Assembly (NCBI GenBank): GCA_019802505.1
Contig: JAFMOC010000059.1
Coordinates: 586,001 to 650,000, forward strand
Direction of reading: 5' to 3'
From: Corydoras sp. C115
Lineage: Eukaryota > Chordata > Actinopteri > Siluriformes > Callichthyidae
DNA: 64,000 nucleotides
Part shown: positions 54,696 through 64,000 of the stretch, in pieces
Numbering within the stretch: position 1 is the first letter of the stretch
Layout of the letters: every line of letters starts with the position of its first letter
Program-made: the position numbers and the translations under genes
The notes under the pieces: generated by a model
What the model was told of the DNA's origin: nothing
The model's input: only the letters and a program-made list of their open reading frames with translations
Database searches by the model: none

Positions 54696-55304
54696 AGTCC
54701 CAGTCAAAAGATTGGACACACCTCCTTCTTGCTCCATTGTCTATTTCCTCCACTTCCCATATAGATGGACTTAAAAGTTTTACAATTACAGACTGTAGTC
54801 CATCTGCTTTCTTGTTTTTGTTAGTATCCTGTTGGTTCTGTTTTCAATTACATTTACATTTACATTTAGTCATTTAGCAGACGCTTTTATCCAAAGCGAC
54901 TTACAAATGAGAACATTACAAGTCAGAAGTTATGGAGAAAAACTATACTGTAAATTCATCAAACCTGATTGTTATTCGATGCTGCGCCGCCCCCCCCCCC
55001 CCATTTTTTTTTCTCCTCTACAACAGGTAATTGTTATAGTAATAAATAAATTGGTTGGCGAATTGTTTATTGTCAGTTCTGCAGTGACACTGATGTGGTG
55101 AGGGGGTTTTAGTGCAACAGTGCTGCTGTAGTTTCATTTCTCCACCTCAGTTATATGCTGGGATAGGAATAAGGCACTAACCAAATAATAATAAGTACAC
55201 AAACAGAGGGACTACAGTCTGTAACTGTAGAACTACAAAATCAATCTTTACAGAAAGTGGAGCAAAATGGAGGTGTCTCCAAACTTTTGACTGGTACTGT
55301 ATGT
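54696..55304. mobile_element. Non-autonomous DNA transposon with terminal inverted repeats
   Basis: Left end CAGTCAAAAGATTGGACACACCTCCTTCTTGCTCC. The right end reads, in reverse complement, CAGTCAAAAGTTTGGAGACACCTCCATTTTGCTCC. Internal inverted modules include TTACAGACTGTAGTCC on the left against GGACTACAGTCTGTAA on the right. There is no open transposase frame. An L2-type tail (54843-54935) and a C/T-rich tract (54990-55015) are inserted. It is the best-preserved copy of the family at 7318, 10128, 24285 and 37455. Confidence 0.8.
54843..54935 (-). repeat. L2-clade 3' terminus (second type)
   Basis: (TTACAT)n, TTTAGTCATTTAGCAGACGCTTTTATCCAAAGCGACTTAC, AAATGAGAACATTACAAGTCAGAAGTTATGG. The reverse complement matches 23110-23210. 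The (TTACAT)n run is the element's simple tail. Confidence 0.8.
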
Positions 55305-55310
55305 CAGTAG

Positions 55311-55653
55311 GGGCGGCACGGTGGCTTAGTGGTTAGCATGTTCTCCTCTCAGCACTAGGGATTCCCGGTTCGAATCCCAATCTGGGTGGAGTTTCCATGT
55401 TCTCCCCGTGTCCGCGTGGGTTTCCTCCGGGTTCTCCGGTTTCCTCCCACAGTCCAAAAACATGGATCAAGGTCAATTGAATTCTTCAAATTGCCCCATA
55501 CAGAGTGTGTCTGTGTGAGTGAGTGTGTGCCCAGTGATATATTGGCGCCCTGTCCTGGGTGTATCTACCCAGCGTCTGAAACGTTCTCCCCTGGATGGGC
55601 ATGGGGAACCCCACCGCAACCCTAGTAGAGGATAAAGCGGAAGATAATGGATG
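55311..55653 (+). repeat. V-SINE, full length
   Basis: GGCGGCACGGTGGCTTAGTG to AAGCGGAAGATAATGGATGG. It begins 6 bp after the end of the DNA transposon. The flanking GCAGTA/TCAGTA gives only a weak TSD. Confidence 0.95.
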
Positions 55654-57086
55654 GATGCAGTATTGTAGGTCAAAATAAGTTGATTGGCTGGAATCGAGGT
55701 AGTGTTTCACCTGTGTAGTCGTTTTTAAGCATTGTTACCTTTTTAATAAATTGCTTTGTAACCATTGCCCTTGGCTATGTTGATAGTTAGTGACATTTTC
55801 TTTATTTATCTTCCCTAATGTGAATGTTCATTAACAACACACATAGTTTATCCGATAATTGCTTGTCAAAAACAAAAATGAACTTCCCTTTGCATCTTTG
55901 TTCAGTGCTTAAAAGCACATCTGTAATTGGTTCAATATTTCCTGATCTTTGGTGAACTTGTACTTTTGTGCAGACAGAAACAATCCCGTCCCCAGGTCCA
56001 GACGTGCTGTTTTGCATAGTTATTCATACACTCACTGACTTGCCCTTTGGAAGAACATTGTTAATGTGAGCTAGGCATTAAGCATAGTGTGAATGAAATT
56101 TCTTATGACTAAAGACGCTTTAAAAGAATGCAAAAGCTTACTGTATGAAGAAGGTTTAAAACGGTAGGTTGATGCATTACTTCCAAAACGGGTTTCGATC
56201 TCCGTTCTCAGCTGTAATTGGATGAAATTGTGCATGGTTTAGGATCATTCACCTTGTGATGAGGCTCTCTCAATAAAATAATGGGCATGTCCTTCCTAAA
56301 GCCAGACTCAGGACTGTTTTTAGTACAGTTAGTATTAAAAATTATACACATATCTGTTTCTAAATATATACAGAATGAATGGACATATTAGTCATGAGAG
56401 AAATGTATTTCTTTGATTCGTGCTGTTTCCTTGACATGAAATTCTGTACCTTAGCACAGTGATGTGGCAGCAACAATTAAACTTTGCAAATCAAACTTTA
56501 TACATGCTAATGTGTAAGTAGGAAATAATTTGACTGTTTTAATTGTGTAATGGTTACTCATATCAAACAGGATGGCTTAATGATTTTTAGAAGCTGTGTA
56601 TCACACGGTGTTTAGAGAGGTTAGAGAAGCCGAGGTAAGCTTTATAGCACAGAAGGAGGACTGGAATAACCTTTCTAGGACAGCAGCTAATCCTATTCTA
56701 TGCCATAGCTTTGTTGATGCTGTAACCCATATGCAAGGACCTTTGTAACGTACAATACAATCTTCTGGATTCCTGAAGACAATCTAAAATGACTCATCTT
56801 CACACTGCTTTTTCGAATCACTAAGGATAAACTTTTCTGTTTCTGAACTAAATTGATGTAAACATTTGCCCTTGCATTACATATCAGTGACTCACAGGGA
56901 CACATTGAAGACTGGAGACAGATCTGGTGACGAAGTTGATATAATTAACCAATAATTAACTTTTTAAAGTCTGTTAATGACTGTTAATAAGTCTTTGTGG
57001 TCTAGAAAGTAATAAACTGATCTATTTTGCCAACAGTACTTAGACCAACAGGAATTTGTCCTCCATTTTTAACCCATCTGTTCAGT
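55654..57086. other. Long repeat-free intron-like stretch
   Basis: About 1.4 kb without recognised repeats. Several blocks (56100-56290, 56690-56930) have balanced complexity, but no motif set is decisive. No gene called. Confidence 0.4.
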
Positions 57087-57087
57087 G

Positions 57088-57125
<38 letters not shown>
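57087..57125. repeat. (CA)n microsatellite
   Basis: Seventeen or so CA units directly before the SINE-like repeat at 57135. Confidence 0.97.
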
Positions 57126-57129
<4 letters not shown>

Positions 57130-57134
57130 GTGAA

Positions 57135-57310
57135 GTGAGCACACTGCCCAGAGTGGTGGGCAGCCCTGTACACAATGTCTGGAGAGCAATTGGGGTTAGG
57201 TGCCTTGCCCTAGGGCACGTTAGCCATGGCACTTTGAGGGACCAGGAATCGAACTGGGGACCTTCAGGTTGCTAGACTGGTTCCATAACCACAAGCCCAA
57301 TTTGCCACAT
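57135..57310 (-). repeat. tRNA-like SINE (same family as 680-825)
   Basis: GCCTTGCCCTAGGGCACGTTAGCC, GACCAGGAATCGAACTGGGGACCTTCAGG (B-box complement), GACTGGTTCCATAACCACAAGCC (head complement). Confidence 0.65.
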
Positions 57311-57434
57311 TTTAAAAAATCCTTAGTATTTTAAATGTAAAAATGTACCTGATTCATGAGTTTGCACCAATATTAGGCAATTTGTATTAATTAATTTGGC
57401 TTTGAAGCCATACAACTTCATACGGATGAAGACC

Positions 57435-57707
57435 ATCCATCCATTTTCTTCCGCTTTATCCTCTACTAGGTTTGCGGGGGGGTTCCCCATCCCCATCCAG
57501 GGGAGAACGTTTCAGATACAACCAGGACAGGGCGCCAATCCAAATTGGAGAACTCAATTGACTTTGATCCATGTTTTTGGACTGTGGGAGGAAACCGGAG
57601 AACCCGGAGGAAACCCACGCAGACACGGGTAGAACATGGAAACTCCACCCAGTTTGGGATTCAAACTGGGAATCCCTAGTGCTGAGAGGCGAACGTGCTA
57701 ACCACTA
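57435..57707 (-). repeat. V-SINE with 9-bp TSD and internal deletion
   Basis: TSD ATGAAGACC at 57426-57434 and 57708-57716. The middle is collapsed: GGGCGCCAATCC joins AAATTGGAG, so GCTGGGCACACACTC..GGGGC is lost. Confidence 0.93.
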
Positions 57708-57716
57708 ATGAAGACC

Positions 57717-58512
57717 TATGAAGACCATTACCTCAAAAATATATTTGTACTTTCCATATGCTTTCCAGCAACAGCAGGTAACAGAGCGACTTCAGTCAGA
57801 GTCACTGCCGAATGCCGAGTGAAAATTTAAACAGAGGAAGTTCCATTTCGCAACATACAAATAACCATAAAAATAAATATCTAAACAGCCTCTGTGCTGT
57901 GCACAATATGTACTTATGTCAGAACACCTTACAATAAGAAACGGAACCAGGGCCTCAGTATTCTCCTTCCGTCTTATATGTCTCCTCTCACAATTGCAAT
58001 TTTTTTTGCCTGCATGCTTAATAGCTCCCTTCTGAATGTTGTGCGAGTTGCGCTGAGATGACAGCTGTGTGATGGCATTGGCAAACAAGCTTCAAAATTC
58101 TAGTCCCACACCAGTGACTGCTGACGTCTGGTGGTTGCTGCCACTTCATGCATGACTCATCAAGACAACCGTTAGACACAAGGGCTTTTAAAACGAGGGA
58201 ACAATGCAAAAAATAAATGGCGGCGCATATATTTTTAACACTCTACCTCATTTGCCCGTATATAGGCCTGTGAAGGGAGTGTCATCACTGGCCTTGACAC
58301 ACAAACACCACTCTGTGCTGGTTGGTTTCTAATGTTGTCACAGCTGTGCGACAGAGAGAAAAAAAAAAATCAACTGACTGCATTGTGCCTCTCTTGTGGG
58401 ATTTCGCTGCCATGTTTGTGAGGATTACATATGCCAGTCGTGTTTCATATTTTCTCCCACTATTGAGGACAAGAATGAGAAAGATGTGGAGCTCCCTTTA
58501 ATCAGCTATGAC

Positions 58513-58516
<4 letters not shown>
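57717..58516. promoter_or_regulatory. Repeat-free block, candidate regulatory DNA
   Basis: 58010-58340 combines CAGCTGTGTGA, TGACGTC-like (CTGACGTCTGG), ATGACTCATC (AP-1-like) and GTCACAGCTGTG in a high-complexity stretch without repeats. Enhancer function is inference only. Confidence 0.22.

Positions 58517-58551
<35 letters not shown>
58517..58551. repeat. Poly(A) tract of about 35 bp
   Basis: Uninterrupted A run. No SINE or processed gene copy is recognisable upstream. Confidence 0.97.
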
Positions 58552-58554
<3 letters not shown>

Positions 58555-58814
58555 TTTTGCATCATTAGGGACATTTCACCATTGGTGCTATTAACTATGA
58601 AATGGCTGTGTCATTCACTAGAAATGAGAAAAAATGATGTAGAGCATGCCTTATTACAGGCTTTCCCGGGTAGTCAGTCTTTATAAAATTGATTAAGGTC
58701 TACGTTTTTTTTTTCTTCTTCTACTTTTCTTTCAGAAATAGGGCTCTGGTCTTTTGCCATGTCAATAGGGTCAATTAGTCAAAGGCTCAATGTTCTTCTA
58801 AAGGCTAAATGTAG

Positions 58815-58817
<3 letters not shown>

Positions 58818-58889
<72 letters not shown>
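58818..58889. repeat. (TA)n microsatellite
   Basis: About 36 TA units. Confidence 0.98.
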
Positions 58890-58894
<5 letters not shown>

Positions 58895-59165
58895 AAATAA
58901 CAAGGTTTATTAAGAATGACAAGGTTTATTAAGCAAGCAGGGAATGGCAATTACATACACAGATGTAAGCCATAACTTAAAGCAACGATAACCCGACGAG
59001 AGGGAGGAAGGAGGCAAATATATCCAAAGTCTAATGGAGGCACGTGATGGGAGACAGGTGCGAGAACTCAACAATACCTAATTAACCAATACAAATGAAC
59101 AATGATAGAACTGCTGATGAAGGAACAAACACACTGAATATTTGGCAACCAGCAAACAATTCAGC
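58890..59165 (-). mobile_element. Possible LTR-type fragment
   Basis: Two copies of ACAAGGTTTATTAAG(A/C)A (58900 and 58919) give AATAAACCTTGT on the minus strand. GGAGACAGGTGCGAGAACTCAACAATACCTAATTAACC resembles antisense LTR U3 sequence. No TG..CA ends or TSD resolved. Confidence 0.3.
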
Positions 59166-59689
59166 CTCGCTAAGTAAGTGACAAGACTGTATAATTCATA
59201 CCAAACAAAGATGATTCCACAGCCAATCACTGGAGCATTTAGTGTTAAGCCTTCAAGCCAAACATATCTCTAAAAAGATAAAAAATGTGTGATAAGGTTG
59301 CCGTATTTTAACAAAAACTATATAAGTCTATTGAGGGCATCCTAAGTTCTACAACAGCTGTTATGTTACACCCTGAAAAAAAAAATCTATATATTAACAG
59401 CAGTCAGTTTATTTGACTCTGCAGTTCTTATTTACAGACCACATTCATATTCAACTGGTTTCTGAGCAATGGACCAACACACCAACATTAACATTAACTG
59501 AATCAGTTGATTTTAATATCCAATTACTCTTCTTCAATTAGAGCAGTTATGTTCCTAATACTGATGTGGCATACTAATTAGCATTTAAAAGAACTTAATT
59601 CCATGATCCCAAATACTCAATTAATTATGAGATTGCTTGTTATTAGAAGCATGAGTCTTGTGGTTGACACAGAAGTCTAAAGCTTATCC
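59166..59689. other. Non-coding DNA
   Basis: AT-rich. Part of it may belong to the decayed transposon at 59690-60180 but shows no decisive motif. Confidence 0.35.
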
Positions 59690-60180
59690 CACACAAGCCT
59701 TCTGAGCTTTTCATTCATCACACTAGACAACATTTTTTGGAAATAATTTGCTACCTCAGAAATGTTGGGTGTTTTTGATAGATCATTTGGAGCTAAGCCC
59801 AAATGTGGTTTGATTTTCTGCATCACCCGGAAAGGTTAACAAATATTAGATTAAGTATTAAAGATTATTATTTTGCATTCAAATTTTCCACGTGTTTTGA
59901 TGCTTTTGTATGTACTCAACGTCTGATGCATTAGTGTCCAGCAGTAGTCACCTTGGTAACGCTTTTCCATTGTGGTAATGTCATGGCGAAAGCACACACC
60001 GTGTTCACCACATGCTGCACCAAGATCAGAGAAAGTACCCAAGTGTGGGTGCGAGAAATAGATTGTGTACTTTATTATTTTGTAAGCTCAAGGAAGGTTG
60101 TGAACTGTTGTGAAGGAGTTTGGTGCTCAATAGTTACCAAGAAAAATGTCAACAACATTTTTGAAATATACTCCAACTGA
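59690..60180 (-). pseudogene. Decayed transposon-encoded protein (EHG..MEKRYQG family)
   Basis: On the minus strand at about 59920-60042 the translation reads GTFSDLGAACGEHG, then FRHDITTMEKRYQGDYCW. This matches a multi-copy protein seen in many arthropod and some fish genomes, whose hallmark is LG..SDEHGERFHQDI..MEKRYQG..DYCW (recalled). YTIYFSHPHL just upstream in the same direction fits the H.LDFF part. Upstream and downstream frames are broken and the family's longer body is not recovered, so it is a dead fragment. Mobile-element origin is inferred from its multi-copy occurrence; I cannot name the superfamily. Confidence 0.6.
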
Positions 60181-60197
60181 TAACTAATTGGTATAAC

Positions 60198-60388
60198 TAC
60201 TTGGCAATTTGGAGAATTCAATTGATCTTGATCCATGTTTTTTTGGACTGTGGGGGGAAACCAGAGAACCCAGAGGAATCCCACACAGACACGGGGAGAA
60301 CATGGAAACTCCACCCAGATTGGGATTCGAACCGGTAATCCCTAGCGCTATGCTATTCTATGCTAACCACTAAGCCACCTTGCCGCCC
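60198..60388 (-). repeat. V-SINE, head half
   Basis: TTGGCAATTTGGAGAATTCAATTGATC to TAAGCCACCTTGCCGCC. A short CTATGCTATTCTATGC duplication sits before the head. Confidence 0.93.
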
Positions 60389-60799
60389 CATTTCTTGACT
60401 TAACAATTGTAAAACTCAAAGTCTTAACATTTTTTAAAATGCAGATGTTAGCTTCATAAACTTTCTTGAGTTACATATGGCAAAGGCTAAGCACAACAAA
60501 TCAGTCAACAACAAAACAAGTGATGTAAACAAAGGGATTACATAGGATGCAGCTTTGCAGCTCATGGAAATAAGCTACTGCTTACTGGAAGAGGGTTAAA
60601 ATAGGTCGGGGGAAATAGCACTCGTGTTAATACTAATTTGCCGCTCTTTTTAACACAAAATATCATGGAGGTCATGGACCAATAGTATGCTAGATCACAG
60701 AGTCAAAGTAGAACCTTAATAAACTTTCAGTAAACAGTAAAGACAAAATAAGTACTGGAGACAGAAACAAGCTTTATCAACATCCTATCTCGTTATCTT
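60389..60799. other. Non-coding DNA
   Basis: No repeat or gene recognised between two half V-SINEs. Confidence 0.4.
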
Positions 60800-60912
60800 G
60801 ACAGCTTGATCCTTTATTAGGTTCACAGGAGGGGTGCCCCATGCCCATCCAGTGGAAAACGTTTCGGGCAATGGGCAGATACACCCAGAACAGGGTGCCA
60901 ATCCATTGCTTT
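60800..60912 (-). repeat. V-SINE, internal tail-side fragment
   Basis: TGATCCTTTATTAGGTTCACAGG, GCCCCATGCCCATCCAGTGG, GGCAGATACACCCAGAACAGGGTGCCAATCC. Confidence 0.9.
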
Positions 60913-61617
60913 GCTGCACTAAATACAAACTGCTGGTTGGTGAAGCTACCTTTAACTACCATTCATTGCCATCGGTTCCCACTGAGATGCATTGGTTCGT
61001 CCACATCACTGTATAGACAGAGTTAAATTGTACAATTAGGAGAACAGCTGATGTTGGTGTTGAGGAAATGAGACTCTAAGAACCATGAGGAACTGGTCAA
61101 CTAAACAGCCAGAACATGGTGCAGTTCAAAATTGGTGATGTGAAATAATTAAAATGGTAAAAATGTTTTGCCATGCCACAGACACTTTACTTTTTGTTGT
61201 ATATTTCTATTGAAATTCTAAGCCACTAAAACTTTTTGAAACTTTTTGCCTATATTACAGTTTGTTGATGCGCTCATTATTATCACTATTAGTATTTATA
61301 ACCTTTATTCTTCATTTGTTTGCTATAATACAGAAAATGGGGTACATGTAACTGCTGTAAGTTCCACTCTGGGATTAATAATGTATTCTGATTGTAAAAT
61401 GTAAGTTGTGTATTTAAATTTTACTACATTTTACTTTTCTAAAACAAATGAGTTTGTAGAAGTTTTCAGGTCATTAACACCTCCCCAGATTCTCAGACAT
61501 TCATTTATTTGGAGAATTTTTTCGACAAAGTTTAACATCTGGAAAAAACTTTATGTGAGCTGCAGATAAATTAGAGTAAAGTCTCTGTGAAGTTGAAAAA
61601 AACTCACGTATGAATGA
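60913..61617. other. Non-coding DNA with a LINE-like terminus
   Basis: AGTTCCACTCTGGGATTAATAATGTATTCTGATTG (61358-61397, +) resembles the GGGATTAATAAAGT..TCTGATT end of a fish LINE. The rest is AT-rich and featureless. Confidence 0.4.
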
Positions 61618-61920
61618 AGTGTCACAAGCCAAAAAGTTCAAGGTGTTTATTACTCTTTCACGTCTACTGTGAAAAGCGCTTTACACAAAAAGATCACTTC
61701 ACAGCAAACATAAAAGAAAAAATCCCATAAAAGAAAATGTAAACACAGCAGGTCAACTCAGTCCTTGTGCAGTCCAGTTCTCCAATATGGGATGTTCTCA
61801 ATTTCACATTACACTGATGCTGCACTAACAGAGGGAGTTACCCAGTCTTTGGTGCTGGATGATTGTTTTGATCTACTTCAGCCCCTCGGCTCCTCTGCTC
61901 AGCCGGACTGATATCAAATA
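61618..61920 (-). mobile_element. Possible LTR-like fragment
   Basis: GTGTCACAAGCC.., AAGGTGTTTATTACTC (antisense AATAAACACC) and a GC-richer 3' part. Only the general layout suggests an LTR. No TSD. Confidence 0.25.
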
Positions 61921-62371
61921 GTTGTTCATGCTGAATTTGTACACAGTAATATAACACAGTTGAAAGCTGCTAACCCAAATAGACATTGGTTAATGGTTTG
62001 CAGTTCTGCAAGTGAGTGGGCTCTATTCATCCAACTGCTGTTAATAATCGTAAAGTGCACTTAATTTGAGCCTTAGTTAAAGGTAAAGGGCATTTGTAGT
62101 CATCAGTTTTTGTTAAAAACCGAGCTCCTAATCATTCCAGCACAAGCCACAATTCATCACAATGTGATTCTCTAGATCCACCGCCCAAATATCGGCCTGG
62201 CCAGCTCAACCTCTAATCCTGGCTTCACAATTGACATGCGGCTCAAACTACCTGAACAGCTCATAAAAACTGCCCGTTCTAGCAGATTAATTATTTGCAA
62301 CATGAATATAAACAGGCCTTTTTTTTCAAAAGTGCAGGGTACTTGACGGTAAGTCAAATCCCAATTCCTCT
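61921..62371. other. Non-coding DNA
   Basis: Nothing recognised. Confidence 0.4.
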
Positions 62372-62550
62372 CCTGGCTTGACTACTGAAATACATTCGTT
62401 GCCATTTTCCACATCTTGCACATTAAAAGCCTCTCCAGCTGATCGCAGAACTCATCTTGTATTAAGCCAACTCAAGTTCCCATGTTACTACAATACTCAT
62501 CTTTATTTACTGTCTTACCGTAGCTGCCCACATTTGATACAGGGCCCTAA
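62372..62550 (+). mobile_element. L2-type LINE ORF2 fragment
   Basis: TCTCCTGGCTTGACTACTGAAATACATTCGTTGCC is a decayed WLDYCNTLVA stretch. CCAACTCAAGTTCCCATG.. then corresponds to the position of CAACC(A)AAGC..CCCAT in 11247-11455 and 42985-43400. Dead. Confidence 0.6.
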
Positions 62551-62565
62551 ATCTGTAAATCCATC

Positions 62566-62848
62566 CCTGCCCCGGGGTGGTTCCATTGGTCTTCCTGGAA
62601 AGAACGTTTTGGGCACTGGGAAGATGCACCCAGAACATTGGGCCAATCCATTCCTCACTCACTCACACATACACTATATAGGGGCAGTTTAGAACAGTCA
62701 ATTTACCTTGAATCCAATTTTTTCGGACTGTGGGAGGAAACCGATGAACCTGTAGAAAACCCACACGGACACGGGGAGAACATGGAAACTCCACCCAGAT
62801 CAGGATTCGAACCTTGAGAGGTGGGTCTGCAAACCACTAATCCATCAT
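62566..62848 (-). repeat. V-SINE, diverged
   Basis: TCTTCCTGGAAAGAACGTTTTGGGCACTGGG, ATGCACCCAGAACATTGGGCC, GGACACGGGGAGAACATGGA, ending AACCACTAATCCATCA. The tail is lost. Confidence 0.9.
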
Positions 62849-62899
62849 TAATTAATTTATTAATTATTTGTTTATTTATTTTCTTTATAAGATCATACG

Positions 62900-63202
62900 C
62901 GGGTTGAACAATGGCTTAGTGGTTGTTCTCCCTGTGTCTGCATGGATTTCCTCCGGGTCCTCTGGTATCCTCCCACAGTCCAAAAACATGGATTCATGGT
63001 AAATAAAATGCTCTATATCGCCCAATATAGTGTGTGTTTGTGTGAGTCAGTGTGCCCAGCGATAGACTGGCTCCCTGTCCTCGATGTATCTGCCCAGTGC
63101 CCAAAACCAAAGGTTTTCCTCTGGAGAACCCCGCATGGAGACCCCCACACCCTGTAACACTAGTAGAGGATTAAGTGGAAAATAATGAACGAATGAATGA
63201 AA
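62900..63202 (+). repeat. V-SINE without B-box region
   Basis: GAACAATGGCTTAGTGGTTG joins directly to TTCTCCCTGTGTCTGC, so the B box and pre-core block are missing, as in 16859-17166. Tail is AAGTGGAAAATAATGAACGAATGAATG. Confidence 0.9.
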
Positions 63203-63275
63203 AAGGTTATAGGCCCTTAAAGCTTTTAACTTTCGAAGGTAAGATTCACTATTTTTACTGAGATGCTTAAACTTC

Positions 63276-63609
63276 ATCCATCCATTATCTTCCGCTTTAT
63301 CCTCTATTAGGGTTGCGGTTGGGGGGGTCCCCTATCCCATCAAGGGGGAACGTCACGGGCGCTGGGCAGATACACCCAGGACAGGGCGCCAATCTAACGC
63401 TGGGCACACACTCACTCACACAGACAAACTATATTTTGGGCAACTTAGAGAATTCAATTGACTTGATCCATGTTTTTGGACTGTGGGAGGAAACTGGAGA
63501 ACCCGGAGGAAACGGAGAGAACATGTAACTCCACCCAGATTGGGATTTGAACCGGGAATCCCTATCGCTGGGAGGCGAACGTGCTAACCACTAAGTCACC
63601 GTGCTGCCC
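63276..63609 (-). repeat. V-SINE, near full length
   Basis: ATCCATCCATTATCTTCCGC to AAGTCACCGTGCTGCCC. A 14-bp deletion in the core (GAGGAAACGGAGAGAAC). Confidence 0.95.
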
Positions 63610-63741
63610 GAGATTCATTAGGGTTAATTCTATATCAGTGGTATAAGGACCAAAGGCAAGCAGAACACTCTAGAAATCCACTGCAGGCCAGCCACACAAA
63701 CATATATTCACTGCAAGGGGCTATTTATTATCACGATTTTC

Positions 63742-63885
63742 CCACCAGCATTTTGGACTCTACACAGATACGGAGAGAACATGCAGACTCCAGACAAAAA
63801 GCACTTTGTCTGACCTCTCTGGGAATTGAACCTTGTTGCTATGAAGCAACAGTGCTACCCACTGTGCCACCCTGCTGCCTCGGTG
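63742..63885 (-). repeat. Old V-SINE-like fragment
   Basis: ACACAGATACGGAGAGAACATGCAGACTCCAGAC, CTGGGAATTGAACCTTG, CAGTGCTACCCACTGTGCCACCCTGCTGCC. It differs from the young copies (ATGCAGACTCC, GAATTGAACC) and looks like an older V-SINE lineage. Confidence 0.7.
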
Positions 63886-64000
63886 CAATATTCCTTGAAC
63901 CTTATTTTCACAGTGAAAAGTTGCAGCACATCGGAGCACAAGGTATTCTGAAAGGAGAACTGTTGATTATTCGGTTCCTAAAATGGGTGCCAAGTGTCAG

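Noticed and set aside
58517..58551. Processed pseudogene suggested by poly(A)
   Set aside because: No coding-like or repeat-like sequence lies upstream, and no flanking target duplication was found.

Overview
This window looks like teleost fish nuclear DNA. It is AT-rich and intron- or intergenic-like, has no long conserved open reading frames, and is crowded with dispersed repeats typical of fish. The repeat mix (V-SINE/DANA-like SINEs, SINEs with an L2/UnaL2-type 3' tail, fish non-LTR retrotransposon tails, Tc1-type remnants) fits an otophysan fish such as a catfish, characin or knifefish. That narrower placement is inference.

Gene content is very low. The only convincing gene signal is a CpG-rich block at about 34.37-34.91 kb. 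It ends in a short possible first coding exon on the + strand: an ATG in good Kozak context at 34866, eight codons, then a GTAAGC splice donor at 34890. If this is real, positions 1-34 kb are upstream flank and 34.9-64 kb is first-intron sequence. A second candidate exon lies at 50336-50453 (+), with a TTCAG acceptor, an open frame and a GTGAGG donor. I could not name the gene. Nearly all ATG-started open frames in the window are chance translations of SINE copies; they share peptide strings such as 'GRYTQDRAPIY' or 'RLAPCPGCI'.

The dominant component is one tRNA-derived SINE family of about 350 bp, with roughly fifty full or partial copies on both strands. Each full copy has a tRNA-like head with A and B boxes, a strongly conserved central domain matching the V-SINE core (as in zebrafish DANA), and a tail ending in (GAATG)n or (GGATG)n. 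Many copies have target-site duplications (TSDs) of 9-17 bp that fix their ends to the base. A second SINE family of about 210 bp has a tRNA-like head and a TTGGATAAAAGCG tail. Other repeats are two to four LTR remnants, several LINE fragments, Tc1-like transposon remnants, a palindromic non-autonomous DNA-transposon family, a decayed transposon-encoded protein near 60 kb, and many microsatellites.

Layout: 0-7 kb is mostly single-copy DNA with scattered old repeats. From 7.4 to 13 kb there are nested SINEs, a solo-LTR candidate and a duplicated segment carrying filled and empty SINE sites. From 13 to 24 kb come microsatellites, V-SINEs and two solo LTRs, one with two SINEs nested in it, followed by a single-copy block resembling a conserved regulatory element. 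24-30 kb is sparse. From 30.8 to 34.2 kb there is a dense V-SINE pile-up. 34.4-34.9 kb is the CpG island and candidate first exon. From 35 to 64 kb the sequence is intron-like, with regular repeat insertions, the candidate exon at 50.3 kb and a few single-copy blocks that may be regulatory. No known biological system was identified; the points of interest are the nested-insertion record, a palindromic SINE composite present twice, and the unidentified gene start.
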